In this document: one piece after another, positions 1 through 8,864 of the stretch
How positions within the stretch are numbered: the stretch's first letter is position 1
Layout of the letters: every line of letters begins with the position of its first letter
Origin: Devosia ginsengisoli
Lineage (GTDB): Bacteria; Pseudomonadota; Alphaproteobacteria; Rhizobiales; Devosiaceae
DNA length: 64,000 bases
Direction: 5' to 3'
Assembly (NCBI RefSeq): GCF_024707105.1
Contig: NZ_JANQAJ010000011.1
Span: 569,488 to 633,487, forward strand
Position numbers and translations under genes: made by a program
Notes under the pieces: model-generated
What the model saw: the letters and a program-made list of their open reading frames with translations, nothing else
What the model was told of the DNA's origin: nothing
Databases searched by the model: none

Positions 1-227
1 TCTCGCCCTATGCCTCGGAAAGCGCCGCGCAGGCCCGAGCCCTCGCCGCGCGGGGCATTCCGGTGGTGTCGCTCACCGATTCCGCCTTTTCCCCGCTCGC
101 CGAATGTTCGCGGGAATGGTTCGAGGTGGTGGAGGCCGACCATGCCGGATTCCGCTCGCTTTCGGCCAGCATGGCCTTTGCCATGGCGCTGACGGTGAGC
201 ATTGCCGAGAAGCGGCGGCGCGGATAA
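1..227 (+). CDS. RpiR/MurR-family transcriptional regulator, C-terminal SIS part (partial)
   Basis: The open frame enters from the left edge (codon phase starts at base 3) and ends at TAA 225-227, giving about 75 residues. The visible part reads SPYASESAAQARALAARGIPVVSLTDS and then a run of helical residues ending in AEKRRRG. This is the usual end of a sugar-phosphate-binding SIS domain as found in RpiR-type regulators. RpiR-family IolR proteins commonly sit beside iol genes in rhizobia and repress them, which fits the iolC start 110 bases downstream and the palindromes between. The DNA-binding half lies outside the window, so the IolR identity rests on position and family knowledge. It could be another SIS protein. 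Confidence 0.75.
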   Translation, partial: SPYASESAAQARALAARGIPVVSLTDSAFSPLAECSREWFEVVEADHAGFRSLSASMAFAMALTVSIAEKRRRG

Positions 228-244
228 GCCACAGTCACGCCGAG

Positions 245-268
245 TTCCACAATTGGAATGAACATTCC
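245..268. promoter_or_regulatory. Candidate IolR (RpiR) operator upstream of iolC
   Basis: Three half-sites are phased exactly ten bases apart: TTCC at 245, GGAA at 255 and TTCC at 265, each separated by six bases. The right pair is a perfect GGAA-N6-TTCC, the motif reported for Sinorhizobium IolR. It lies about 70 bases upstream of the iolC start and just after the RpiR gene, so it may serve the iolCDEB promoter. Binding itself is inferred. Confidence 0.55.
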
Positions 269-337
269 ACATTGACGAATAGTCGGAACTTATGTTTCGT
301 GTTTCGGTGAAGCGGAACGGGCCATGAGGAGACCGGA

Positions 338-2275
338 GTGACGAATGCGCACCAGCGGCAGGAGACGCTGCCGCTCGACGTCATCACGATCGGGCGCGCC
401 TCTGTCGACCTCTATGGCCAACAGATCGGCACGCGCCTCGAAGATGTCGGGAGCTTCGCCAAATCCGTCGGCGGCTGCCCGACCAATATTGCAGTCGGTA
501 CGGCGCGGCTCGGCCTGAAATCGGCCCTCATCACCCGCGTCGGCAACGAGCAGATGGGCCGCTTCATCCGCGAACAGTTGGTCCGCGAAGGCGTAGAAAC
601 GCGTGGCATTGCCACCGATCCGGAGCGCCTCACAGCGCTCGTGCTGCTGTCGGTAGAGGCCGAAGGCGTTTCGCCGATGATCTTCTACCGCACCGACTGC
701 GCCGACATGGCGCTGGACGAGAGCGACATCGACGAGGACCTGATCCGCTCGGCCCGGGCCGTGGTGGTCACCGGCACGCATTTCAGCCGCGCCCACAGCG
801 AAGCTGCGCAGAAGAAGGCGATCCGCATCGCCAAGTCAAACGGCGCCCTGGTCGCCTTCGATATCGACTACCGCCCCAATCTGTGGGGGCTGGCCGGGCA
901 CGAAGCGGGCTTCTCGCGCTATGTTGCTTCAGAGGTGGTGTCGCAGAAATATCAGTCCGTACTGCCCGATTGCGATCTCATCGTCGGCACCGAGGAAGAA
1001 GTGCTCATCGCTTCCGGTGAGGCCGACCTGCTCTCCGCGCTCAGGACGATCCGCAGCCTGTCCTCCGGCACGATTGTTCTGAAGCGCGGGCCCATGGGCT
1101 GCATCGTCTATGACGGCCCGATCCCCGATGATCTCGAACAGGGCATTGTCGGCAAGGGCTTCCCCATCGAGGTCTACAACGTGCTGGGCGCGGGCGACGC
1201 TTTCATGAGCGGCTGGCTGCGGGGCTGGCTGCGCGGCGAGAAGCACGCCACCAGCGCGACCTGGGCCAATGCCTGCGGCGCCTTCGCCGTCAGCCGCCTG
1301 CTCTGCGCGCCGGAATATCCGAGCTGGCCGGAGCTCACCTATTTCCTGGAGCATGGCAGCAAGGAGCGCGCCCTGCGCAAGGATGCCGCGCTCAACCACA
1401 TTCACTGGGCGACCAATCGCCGGCGCGAGATTCCCAGCCTCATGGCCTTGGCCATCGACCATCGCAGCCAGCTCGAAGAGCTTGCCAATGGCGATGCGCA
1501 ACTGCTGGCGCGCATCCCTGATTTCAAGGTGCTGGCCGTCAAGGCGGCCGCAAGCGTCGCCGATGGCCGGCCCGGCTTCGGCATGCTGCTCGACGACAAG
1601 CATGGCCGCGACGCGCTGTTCGCGGCGGGGGCACAACCGGATTTCTGGATTGGCAAGCCGATCGAGCTGCCCGGCTCGCGGCCGCTGCAATTCGAATTCA
1701 GCCAGGATCTGGGCTCGCGGCTGGTGGACTGGCCGGTGGATCACTGCATCAAGGTACTGTGCTTCTACCACCCGGACGACCCGGTCGAATTGAAGCGCAT
1801 GCAGGTCGAGAAGCTGAGCACGGCCTATGAAGCCGCCCGCAAGGTGGGCCGCGAATTGCTGATCGAGATCATCGCCAGCAGGCATGGTGAATTGGATGAC
1901 GGCACGGTCGCGCGGGTGCTGGGCGACCTCTACGATGCCGGGGTCAAGCCGGACTGGTGGAAGCTCGAGCCGCAGGCCAGCCGCGCGGCCTGGGCGGCCA
2001 TCGACGCAGTGATCGAGGCACGTGATCCACTGTGTCGCGGCGTGGTGCTGCTGGGGCTGGAAGCGCCGCAGGAGGTGCTGGAAGCCGGCTTTGCCGCCGC
2101 CCGCACCGCGCGCAGCGTCAAGGGCTTTGCCGTGGGCCGCACCATATTTGCCGAGTCGGCAAAGGCGTGGCTGGCAGGTAGGATCAGCGACGAGCAGGCC
2201 ATAGCCGAAATGGCGCGCAAGTTCGGCGCGCTGGTCGAGATATGGGAACGGCTGGGCGAAAGCCGCGCCGCCTAG
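338..2275 (+). CDS. iolC: Bifunctional 5-dehydro-2-deoxygluconokinase / DUF2090 fusion (IolC)
   Basis: This 645-residue protein phosphorylates 5-dehydro-2-deoxygluconate in myo-inositol breakdown. The N-terminal half is a PfkB-type sugar kinase, with the early glycine motif VGGCPTNIAVG near residues 44-54 and the catalytic signature GAGDAF near residue 285. From about residue 330 a second domain matches the DUF2090 module usually fused to proteobacterial IolC and thought to act as the aldolase on the kinase product. The start is GTG 338, preceded by GAGGAG at 326-331. It is the first gene of an iolC-D-E-(small ORF)-B run with short gaps, and a candidate IolR operator lies upstream. Confidence 0.93.
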   Translation: MTNAHQRQETLPLDVITIGRASVDLYGQQIGTRLEDVGSFAKSVGGCPTNIAVGTARLGLKSALITRVGNEQMGRFIREQLVREGVETRGIATDPERLTALVLLSVEAEGVSPMIFYRTDCADMALDESDIDEDLIRSARAVVVTGTHFSRAHSEAAQKKAIRIAKSNGALVAFDIDYRPNLWGLAGHEAGFSRYVASEVVSQKYQSVLPDCDLIVGTEEEVLIASGEADLLSALRTIRSLSSGTIVLKRGPMGCIVYDGPIPDDLEQGIVGKGFPIEVYNVLGAGDAFMSGWLRGWLRGEKHATSATWANACGAFAVSRLLCAPEYPSWPELTYFLEHGSKERALRKDAALNHIHWATNRRREIPSLMALAIDHRSQLEELANGDAQLLARIPDFKVLAVKAAASVADGRPGFGMLLDDKHGRDALFAAGAQPDFWIGKPIELPGSRPLQFEFSQDLGSRLVDWPVDHCIKVLCFYHPDDPVELKRMQVEKLSTAYEAARKVGRELLIEIIASRHGELDDGTVARVLGDLYDAGVKPDWWKLEPQASRAAWAAIDAVIEARDPLCRGVVLLGLEAPQEVLEAGFAAARTARSVKGFAVGRTIFAESAKAWLAGRISDEQAIAEMARKFGALVEIWERLGESRAA

Positions 2276-2293
2276 AATCCGGGGAATAGGCCG

Positions 2294-4141
2294 ATGAGCC
2301 AGAAGACTGTTCGACTGACGATGGCGCAGGCCGTGGCGCGGTTCATGACCGCACAGAAGACCGTGATCGACGGCGAGACCGTGCCGATCTTCGGCGGCGT
2401 CTTCGCCATTTTCGGGCATGGCAATGTGGCCGGCGTCGGTGAAGCGCTCCATGCCGTCAAGGACGAATTGCCTACCTATCGCGGGCAGAACGAGCAAGGC
2501 ATGGCCCATGCCGCCATCGCCTATGCCAAGGCCAGCTTCCGCCGCCGTTTCATGGCCTGTACCAGTTCCATCGGGCCGGGAGCACTCAACATGGTGACAG
2601 CCGCCGCGCTGGCGCATGTGAACCGCCTGCCGGTGCTGCTGCTGCCGGGCGACGTCTTCGCCAATCGCCTGCCCGACCCGGTCTTGCAGCAAGTGGAAGA
2701 TTTCGGCGACGGCACCGTTTCGGCCAATGACTGTTTCCGGCCCGTGAGCCGCTATTTCGACCGCATCACCCGGCCGGAACAGATCATCCCGGCCCTGCAC
2801 CGCGCCATGGCGGTTCTCACCGACCCGGCCGAGTGCGGCCCGGTGACGCTGAGCCTGTGCCAGGATGTGCAGGCGGAGGCCTATGACTATCCCGAGAGCT
2901 TCTTTGCCGAAAAGGTCTGGACCGTCAGGCGGGTTATGCCCGATGCCGATGAATTCGCCACGGCCGCCGCCGCGCTGCTGCGGGCCAGCAAGCCGGTGAT
3001 CATTGCCGGTGGTGGTGTGCTCTATTCCGAAGCCAGCGACACATTGCGTAAATTCGCCGAAATCCACGGCGTGCCGGTGCTGGAGACGCAGGCCGGCAAG
3101 TCCAGCCTGCCGCACGATCATCCGCTGAATATGGGTTCGGTCGGCGTGACGGGTACGGCCGTCTCCAACCAGTTGGCCGAGGAGGCTGACCTGGTGCTGG
3201 CCGTAGGCACGCGGCTGCAGGATTTCACCACGGGCTCCTGGGCTTTGTTCAAGAATGACGATCTCAAGATCATCGGACTCAACGTGCAGGTCTTCGATGC
3301 CCACAAGCATCGCGCTTTGCCGCTGGTGGCCGATGCAAGGGCCGCGCTCGAAGCGCTCAACCAGGCGCTGACCGGCTGGCAGGCCGACGAGGCCTGGACC
3401 GACAGGGCCAAGGCCGGCAAGGACGACTGGCTGGTGGCGGCCGACCAGGCCACATCGAGCACCAATGCCGAGCTGCCTTCCGATGCGCAGGTGATCGGCG
3501 CGGTGCAGCGGGCCAGGCAGAATGCCACCCTGGTCTGCGCGGCCGGCGGGCTGCCGGGCGAGTTGCACAAGCTATGGAAGGCCAATGTGCCGGGGAGCTA
3601 TCACCTCGAATACGGCTTCTCGACCATGGGCTACGAAATTGCCGGCGGGCTTGGCGTCAAGCTGGCGCGGCCCAAGGACGATGTGGTCGTCATGGTGGGC
3701 GACGGCAGCTACATGATGCTGAATTCGGAAATCGCCAGCTCGATCATGCTCGGCGCCAAGCTGACCATCGTGCTGCTCGACAATGCCGGTTACGGCTGCA
3801 TCAACCGGCTGCAGATGGCCACCGGCGGGGCCAACTTCAACAATCTGTTGAAGGACACGCACCATGTCACTCTGCCGGGAATCGATTTTGCTGCCCATGC
3901 AGCGTCGATGGGCGCGGTGGCGCGCAAGGTGGCGTCCATCGCCGAACTGGAAACGGCACTGCAGGAAACCGAGAGCGTGGACCGGACCACAGTCATCGTC
4001 ATCGACACCGACCCGCTCATCACCACCGATGCCGGTGGACATTGGTGGGATGTGGCGGTGCCTGAAGTCAGCGACCGGCCGCAGGTGAATGCGGCGCGCG
4101 AGGCCTATGTGCAGGCGCTGAAAGCGCAACGGGCCGGCTAA
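2294..4141 (+). CDS. iolD: 3D-(3,5/4)-trihydroxycyclohexane-1,2-dione acylhydrolase (IolD)
   Basis: This 615-residue thiamine-diphosphate enzyme hydrolytically opens the ring of trihydroxycyclohexane-dione in inositol catabolism. The N-terminal pyrimidine-binding domain has the conserved glutamate in RGQNEQGMAH. The C-terminal cofactor motif starts with GDGSYMML near residue 469 and ends in LLDNAGYG, the GDG-N spacing of the family. Length is typical. It starts 18 bases after iolC and ends 11 bases before iolE, so the three are probably co-transcribed. A very long antisense ORF (929-3568) runs over iolC and iolD and is a coding shadow. Confidence 0.95.
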   Translation: MSQKTVRLTMAQAVARFMTAQKTVIDGETVPIFGGVFAIFGHGNVAGVGEALHAVKDELPTYRGQNEQGMAHAAIAYAKASFRRRFMACTSSIGPGALNMVTAAALAHVNRLPVLLLPGDVFANRLPDPVLQQVEDFGDGTVSANDCFRPVSRYFDRITRPEQIIPALHRAMAVLTDPAECGPVTLSLCQDVQAEAYDYPESFFAEKVWTVRRVMPDADEFATAAAALLRASKPVIIAGGGVLYSEASDTLRKFAEIHGVPVLETQAGKSSLPHDHPLNMGSVGVTGTAVSNQLAEEADLVLAVGTRLQDFTTGSWALFKNDDLKIIGLNVQVFDAHKHRALPLVADARAALEALNQALTGWQADEAWTDRAKAGKDDWLVAADQATSSTNAELPSDAQVIGAVQRARQNATLVCAAGGLPGELHKLWKANVPGSYHLEYGFSTMGYEIAGGLGVKLARPKDDVVVMVGDGSYMMLNSEIASSIMLGAKLTIVLLDNAGYGCINRLQMATGGANFNNLLKDTHHVTLPGIDFAAHAASMGAVARKVASIAELETALQETESVDRTTVIVIDTDPLITTDAGGHWWDVAVPEVSDRPQVNAAREAYVQALKAQRAG

Positions 4142-4152
4142 GGGGAACAGAG

Positions 4153-5070
4153 ATGAAAGCCAAACTCGGCATGTCGCCCATCGCGTGGTGGAACGACGAT
4201 CTGGTGGAACTGAGCGATGACGTGTCGCTGGAGGAATGCCTGCGCCAGTCGCGCTCGGCGGGCTTTACCGGCATGGAGAAGGGCCGGCGCTTTCCAGATG
4301 ATCCCGAGGTAATGCTGCCAATTCTGAAAGCGGCCGATGTGACGCTGTGCGGCGGCTGGTTCTCGGGCACGTTGGTCGATGAGGATATTTCGGCCAACCA
4401 GGACCGCATCGCGCCGATGATCGCGCTGTTCAAGGCGGTCAATGCGCCCTGCATCGTCTATGGCGAAGTGGGCCGCTCGATCCAGGGCGATCGCAGCAAG
4501 CCGTTGGCCACCAAGCCAAAGCTCCCCGATGACGAGATGAGGGCCTATGCGAAGAAGGTCACGGCATTCGGCGAATGGTGCGCTGAGCAGGGCATGCCCC
4601 TCGCCTATCATCACCACATGGCGGCGGTGGTGGAAACCGAGCCGGAGCTCGACGCCTTCATGCGCCATTCGGGCGAAGGCATTCCGCTGCTGCTGGATGC
4701 CGGGCACCTGGCCTTTGCCGGCGGTGACGTATTGCGCGCCATCGACAATCACCACAAACGCATCACCCATGTGCATGTGAAGGATATCAGGCGCGCCGTG
4801 GTCGATGGGCTGGATCGCAGCAGGCAGAGCTTCCTCGATGCGGTGGCCTTGGGCGCCTTCACCGTGCCGGGCGATGGTTCGCTGGATTTCGGCGCCATCG
4901 TGCAGAAATTCGCCGATTACGGCTATGAAGGCTGGTTCGTGGTCGAGGCCGAGCAGGATCCGGTCAGCAATCCGCCGCTCAGGATGGCGCAGGTGGGCCA
5001 CAAGGAACTCATGCGCGTGATGACCGCCGCGGGCTACACGGTCGAGACCGAGGGCTTTCCCAAGGGGTGA
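4153..5070 (+). CDS. iolE: myo-inosose-2 dehydratase (IolE)
   Basis: This 305-residue protein dehydrates 2-keto-myo-inositol to the trihydroxycyclohexane-dione that IolD uses. The sequence has the layout of a xylose-isomerase-like TIM barrel. It contains the metal-region segment AYHHHMAAVVETE near residues 152-164 and, further on, DAGHLAFAGGD and HVHVKDIR, which carry the expected metal-binding acidic and histidine residues. Length is normal. It follows iolD by 11 bases, with a plausible AGGGGAACAG ribosome-binding region just before ATG 4153. Confidence 0.94.
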   Translation: MKAKLGMSPIAWWNDDLVELSDDVSLEECLRQSRSAGFTGMEKGRRFPDDPEVMLPILKAADVTLCGGWFSGTLVDEDISANQDRIAPMIALFKAVNAPCIVYGEVGRSIQGDRSKPLATKPKLPDDEMRAYAKKVTAFGEWCAEQGMPLAYHHHMAAVVETEPELDAFMRHSGEGIPLLLDAGHLAFAGGDVLRAIDNHHKRITHVHVKDIRRAVVDGLDRSRQSFLDAVALGAFTVPGDGSLDFGAIVQKFADYGYEGWFVVEAEQDPVSNPPLRMAQVGHKELMRVMTAAGYTVETEGFPKG

Positions 5071-5115
5071 GCTGTGCTAGAGCATGGCCGGTGAAGATTT
5101 GTCCGAGGGGACCTG

Positions 5116-5367
5116 ATGGCGCTCAAGCAAAGTGATCTGAACTGGTTCCGGCCGCTGTGGCGGCGCGTGGCTGTCGTGCTGTTCCTGGCGCTCTGGCTCG
5201 GCTGGGAGCTGCTGTGGAGCGGCGACATGTTCTGGGCGCTGCTGGTGGGCGCCGCGCTGGCCTATTCGCTTTACAATTTCTTCTATGCCTTTCCCAAGGA
5301 GGAGCCGACCAATGAGCAAATCCCACCTCCGAATCCGCCCGAAGGGGACGACGGGTCTCGTCCATGA
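5116..5367 (+). CDS. Small two-helix membrane protein in the iol operon (DUF3329-like)
   Basis: This is an 83-residue ORF between iolE and iolB, overlapping the iolB start by 56 bases in another frame. Residues 18-33 and about 38-57 are hydrophobic and look like two transmembrane helices, followed by a proline- and acid-rich tail. The motif FRPLWRRVAVV resembles small rhizobial membrane proteins of the DUF3329 type, from memory. A GAGGGGACC ribosome-binding region precedes ATG 5116. It is in the operon and in the same direction, but nothing in the sequence ties it to inositol breakdown. It is probably real. Confidence 0.65.
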   Translation: MALKQSDLNWFRPLWRRVAVVLFLALWLGWELLWSGDMFWALLVGAALAYSLYNFFYAFPKEEPTNEQIPPPNPPEGDDGSRP

Positions 5368-6112
5368 TGTGACGCCTGATACGGCCGGGTGGAGCTATGT
5401 CGGCTTCGCCTTGCACAAGCTGGCCGCAGGCGAGGTGACCGGCGGCGAATCCGGCACGCAGGAGCTGTGCCTGGTGCTGGTGGGCGGCAAGGCGCGGATT
5501 TCCGTCAATGGCGTGGATCTGGGCGAGGTCGGCGAGCGCGTGAACCCGTTCGAGGGTGCGCCATGGGCCGTCTATGTGCCGCAGGGCGCCATCTGGGCGG
5601 CCGATGCGACGACCGCGCTGGAACTGGCCGTCTGTGCCGCACCGGGCGGCGGGGACTATCCCGCCAGGATCATCCCGCCCGGTACGCATCCCCGCATCAC
5701 GCGTGGCAAGGGCGCCAATGTGCGCCATGTCTATAACATCATGCCCGAGGATGACGGGGCGGCCCATTCGCTGCTGGTGGTGGAAGTCATCACCCCGCAG
5801 GGCAATACCTCGTCCTATCCGCCGCACAAACACGACCAGGACAACCTGCCCCATGAAAGCCAGTTGGAAGAGACCTATTTCCACCGGCTCAACCCGCCGC
5901 AGGGCTTTGCCTTCCAGCGCGTCTATACCGACGACCGGAGCCTCGACGAGGCGATTGCGGTGGAAGATGGCGATGTGACGCTGGTGCCGAAAGGGTATCA
6001 TCCCGTGGCGACCACGGCGGGGTATGATCTCTACTATCTCAACGTCATGGCCGGGCCGAAGCGGGTGTGGAAATTCCACAACGCGGCCGAGCATGAGTGG
6101 CTGTTGAAATAG
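5312..6112 (+). CDS. iolB: 5-deoxy-glucuronate isomerase (IolB)
   Basis: This 266-residue protein isomerises 5-deoxy-glucuronate to 5-dehydro-2-deoxygluconate, the IolC substrate. It belongs to the KduI/IolB cupin family. The metal-site region YPPHKHDQ followed by EETYFHR, and the later KGYHPV, supply the expected histidine and glutamate ligands. The ORF track begins at 5285, but ATG 5312 (MSKSHLRIRP) is preferred because AAGGAGGAG lies at 5296-5304. It ends at base 6112, directly abutting the stop of the convergent gene at 6113. Confidence 0.93.
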   Translation: MSKSHLRIRPKGTTGLVHDVTPDTAGWSYVGFALHKLAAGEVTGGESGTQELCLVLVGGKARISVNGVDLGEVGERVNPFEGAPWAVYVPQGAIWAADATTALELAVCAAPGGGDYPARIIPPGTHPRITRGKGANVRHVYNIMPEDDGAAHSLLVVEVITPQGNTSSYPPHKHDQDNLPHESQLEETYFHRLNPPQGFAFQRVYTDDRSLDEAIAVEDGDVTLVPKGYHPVATTAGYDLYYLNVMAGPKRVWKFHNAAEHEWLLK

Positions 6113-6583
6113 CTAATCCAGCATGTTTTCCGGCTCGCCACCGTCGGTAAGGAAGGCGAAGCTGTAGGCCGTTCCGGCTTCGTCCGTCGCTTCGCAGGTG
6201 AACTGGACAGGGCCTTCCGAGGAATTGCCGCTGAGGGTGCACTGGCCCGTGGCCGCGTGATCGACATTGTTGTTGCCGCTGCCATCCTTGCCGTCGATGA
6301 TGAGGTCGACCTGCTGGACCAGCCCCTCGACGTTCTCAGTGGCGGGACCGCTGAAGACCAGGAAGCGGCCGCTTGGACTATCCGTCCAGATGGCAAGTTC
6401 CATGCGGCGGTCGGTGTAGATCACCTGCATGATTTCGTCGGCGCAGATATCGGTCAGGCTCTCGGAGCCGGCGGCAAGCGCCTGGCATACGCCGCGCAGG
6501 GTGTGGACAGTATGGGGGTCGGTGCCCTGCGCGGCGGCAGGCGAGACAAGCAACAGACCGGGAAGCAGTGGCAAGAATTTCAT
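6113..6583 (-). CDS. Periplasmic hypothetical protein
   Basis: This is a 156-residue protein with a clear signal peptide (MKFLPLLPGLLLVSPAAAQ, probable cleavage after AAA or AQ). The mature part is rich in acidic and small residues and has at least three cysteines, but no motif I recognise. It lies between convergent iolB and the iolG terminator, with its own start at ATG 6583. Because the neighbouring iol genes do not flank it in one direction, a link to inositol cannot be claimed. I do not recognise the family. Confidence 0.6.
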   Translation of the reverse strand: MKFLPLLPGLLLVSPAAAQGTDPHTVHTLRGVCQALAAGSESLTDICADEIMQVIYTDRRMELAIWTDSPSGRFLVFSGPATENVEGLVQQVDLIIDGKDGSGNNNVDHAATGQCTLSGNSSEGPVQFTCEATDEAGTAYSFAFLTDGGEPENMLD

Positions 6584-6620
6584 TGGCTCATCGGCGTTCG
6601 GACCAATCCCAGCCTAAACG

Positions 6621-6651
6621 AAAAAGGGGCGCCGAAAGTGCGCCCTTTTTT
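6621..6651 (-). terminator. Intrinsic terminator after iolG
   Basis: A GC-rich hairpin (gggcgc / gcgccc) is flanked by a run of A on one side and T on the other, so it can end transcription on either strand. It sits directly downstream of the iolG stop at 6661 and upstream of the start of the periplasmic protein gene. It separates the two minus-strand genes. Confidence 0.75.
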
Positions 6652-6660
6652 CTGTTGCCG

Positions 6661-7698
6661 TCAGCGGCCCTGGAAGACCGATTTGTCCGCCAGCGGCCCG
6701 GTGACTTCGCTCACCTTCACCGCCCTGCTTTCCTTGACCGATTTCAGCGCGGCCTCGGCCAGCGCCAGGGCGATCAGCCCATCGATGCCGCTGGGCGAAG
6801 CCAGAGATTTCGATTCAACGGCGTCGATGAAGGTACTGATTTCGTTGGCATAGGCCTCGGTATAGCGGGTCATGAAGAAGTCGTGCAGCGGTGGGCGGGT
6901 GTAGCCGGCGGCGTTGGCCACTTCGATGGAAACCGGACGCTGGTTCTCGGCGGAGACGGCGCCCTTGCTGCCATGGACCTCGATACGCTGGTCGTAGCCA
7001 TAGGTGGCGCGGCGCGAATTGGAGATGGTGGCATGCTTGCCCGAGGCCGTGGAGAGCATCACCGAAACGCTGTCATAGTCGCCGGCCGCGCCGATATCAG
7101 GATCGACCAGCACCGAAGCCTGGGCGGAAACGGTGTCGATCTCCTCGCCCAGCAGGAACCGGGCCATGTCGAAATCGTGGATGGTCATGTCGCGGAAAAT
7201 GCCGCCGGAGCGCTTGATATAGTCCACCGGCGGCGCGCCGGGATCGCGCGAGACGATGGTGACCATTTCCACGGCGCCGATCTCGCCCTTGTCGATCGTG
7301 TGCTTGACCGCCTGGAAATGCGGATCGAAGCGGCGATTGAAGCCGACCATCAGCGTGCCGCCTGCGGCATCGACCACCTTGAGGCAGGCTTTGACGCGCT
7401 CGACATCGAGATCGATCGGCTTTTCGCAGAAGATGGCCTTGCCGGCGCGAGAGAATTGCTCGATCAGCTCGGCATGGGTATCGGTCGGCGTGCAGATCAC
7501 CACCGCATCGATATCGGATGACTTCAGGATCTCATCCACGCTCCGCACGGCGCAGCCATATTGGGTCGCGAGGTCGCTGGCAGCCTTTTCGAAGGCGTCG
7601 GCCACCGCCACAAGCTGGGCCTTGGAATTGGACGAGATGGCCTTGGCATGCACCTTGCCGATGCGGCCAGCGCCGAGCAGGCCGAAGCGAGTGGTCAT
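6661..7698 (-). CDS. iolG: myo-inositol 2-dehydrogenase (IolG)
   Basis: This 345-residue NAD-dependent oxidoreductase of the Gfo/Idh/MocA family oxidises myo-inositol to 2-keto-myo-inositol, the first step of the pathway. The Rossmann glycine motif LGAGRIGKVHA lies at residues 8-18. The family signature CEKPIDLD follows, with the dinucleotide-side lysine. Later segments GGIFRDMTIHDFDMARFL carry the conserved H-D pair. It is transcribed away from iolCDEB and ends in a hairpin terminator. A near-perfect IolR-type box lies 62 bases upstream. Closely related scyllo-inositol dehydrogenases cannot be excluded by eye. Confidence 0.9.
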   Translation of the reverse strand: MTTRFGLLGAGRIGKVHAKAISSNSKAQLVAVADAFEKAASDLATQYGCAVRSVDEILKSSDIDAVVICTPTDTHAELIEQFSRAGKAIFCEKPIDLDVERVKACLKVVDAAGGTLMVGFNRRFDPHFQAVKHTIDKGEIGAVEMVTIVSRDPGAPPVDYIKRSGGIFRDMTIHDFDMARFLLGEEIDTVSAQASVLVDPDIGAAGDYDSVSVMLSTASGKHATISNSRRATYGYDQRIEVHGSKGAVSAENQRPVSIEVANAAGYTRPPLHDFFMTRYTEAYANEISTFIDAVESKSLASPSGIDGLIALALAEAALKSVKESRAVKVSEVTGPLADKSVFQGR

Positions 7699-7759
7699 TT
7701 TATGATCTCCGGAAGAGTAACGTGCCGATGCAACATATGCACCGTCACGGTGTCAATCT

Positions 7760-7773
7760 AGAACATCCGTTCC
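7760..7773. promoter_or_regulatory. Candidate IolR box upstream of iolG
   Basis: The 14 bases AGAACATCCGTTCC differ by one base from the box GGAACATCCGTTCC found upstream of the ABC importer at 61586, and fit GGAA-N6-TTCC with one mismatch. It lies between the iolG start and the merR stop, in the place expected for an iolG operator. Confidence 0.5.
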
Positions 7774-7824
7774 ATGACTGTCATGCGATCGCTCCAGTGG
7801 AGCGACTTGTCCTGGGGGCCGCGT

Positions 7825-8280
7825 TCAGGCTTCCCTGGCGCGCTCGAGGATGCGCTTGCATTCCAGCAATTCGCGCAGCACGTCGGACAGCTTGTCACGT
7901 GCCTCCCGGTCGAGGCCGGGGCCGGCCAGCATGACGGCCTCTTCGATCTCGGCCTCGTCGCTGGCACTTTCGGCCTGTTCGATCATCGGCAGGATGTCTT
8001 CCAGCGGCCTGCCCTCGCCCACGGCGATGACATAGCGGGTGCCCTGATCCTTGAGGATGCGCTGTACGCCCTTGATGGTGAAGCCCTGATCGTAGAGCAA
8101 ATGGCGGATGCCGCGCAGCAGCATCACGTCCTCGGGGCGGTAATAGCGACGCCCCCCGCCGCGCTTCAGCGGCTTGATGGTGGAGAAACGGGTCTCCCAG
8201 AAGCGCAGGACATGCTGGGGCAGGTCCAGCTCATCGGCGGCTTCGGATATCGTCCGGAAGGCGTCTGGCGACTTGTCCAC
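7825..8280 (-). CDS. MerR-family transcriptional regulator
   Basis: This is a 151-residue protein with an N-terminal MerR helix-turn-helix ([25 protein letters not shown]) followed by the wing [13 protein letters not shown]. The C-terminal half is helical and acidic and lacks cysteine clusters, so it is not a metal sensor. In alphaproteobacteria this gene typically follows plsX-fabH-ihfA, and that order is seen here. It starts 24 bases after the ihfA stop. Its target and ligand are not evident. Confidence 0.85.
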   Translation of the reverse strand: MDKSPDAFRTISEAADELDLPQHVLRFWETRFSTIKPLKRGGGRRYYRPEDVMLLRGIRHLLYDQGFTIKGVQRILKDQGTRYVIAVGEGRPLEDILPMIEQAESASDEAEIEEAVMLAGPGLDREARDKLSDVLRELLECKRILERAREA

Positions 8281-8304
8281 GGAGGCTGAGACTCGCTGGA
8301 TGGC

Positions 8305-8616
8305 TTATTTTCCAGCACGAACCATAGATTTGTTGATCTTGGACTTCAACACGTTGGATGGTTTGAACACAAGAACCTGCCGCGGAAGGATCGGAACCTC
8401 CTCGCCGGTCTTGGGATTGCGGCCGATCCGCTCGTTCTTGGAACGCACCTGGAAGGAGCCGAAGGATGACAGTTTGACGTTCGCCCCGGTGACCAGGGCA
8501 TCCCCGATAAGCTCGAGCACCCGTTCCACCAGTTCCGCCGACTCGGTCCGCGATAGTCCGACAGTTCCGTAGACTGCCTCAGCCAGATCGGCCCGCGTTA
8601 TCGTCCTCTGCGTCAT
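8305..8616 (-). CDS. ihfA: Integration host factor subunit alpha
   Basis: This is a 103-residue DNA-bending protein of the HU/IHF family. The start [16 protein letters not shown] at 8616 is the usual IHF-alpha beginning; the longer ORF to 8655 adds an unlikely tail. The DNA-arm signature [21 protein letters not shown] is intact. It lies downstream of fabH and is separated from it by 248 bases that probably contain its own promoter. It works as a heterodimer with IHF-beta, encoded elsewhere. Confidence 0.95.
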   Translation of the reverse strand: MTQRTITRADLAEAVYGTVGLSRTESAELVERVLELIGDALVTGANVKLSSFGSFQVRSKNERIGRNPKTGEEVPILPRQVLVFKPSNVLKSKINKSMVRAGK

Positions 8617-8864
8617 TCGTACCCCCGTGTTGCCGAAAGGTGCAAAAACCCCCACGCCGGGACGAATGGGTTACGTCCCTGATCAAAATTGGCTCCGGCA
8701 CAAGCCCTGTTCGGGATTGAACCATACCGCGGGAATCCTTCCCTTCGCTCAGCGCTATCGCATCGTCACAAGACCCTCGTGCGATCGATTTCTGCGCTGG
8801 GTTCCTCCGCCCAAAGGACACTAACGCCTTGAAACGGCTAAGGTCAATCGGCTCACGGTGGCCG

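Noticed and set aside
929-3568. 879-residue ORF on the minus strand over iolC and iolD
   Set aside because: It is antisense to two certain genes, and its composition (many Arg, Gly, His and Gln) is typical of the shadow frame in GC-rich DNA.
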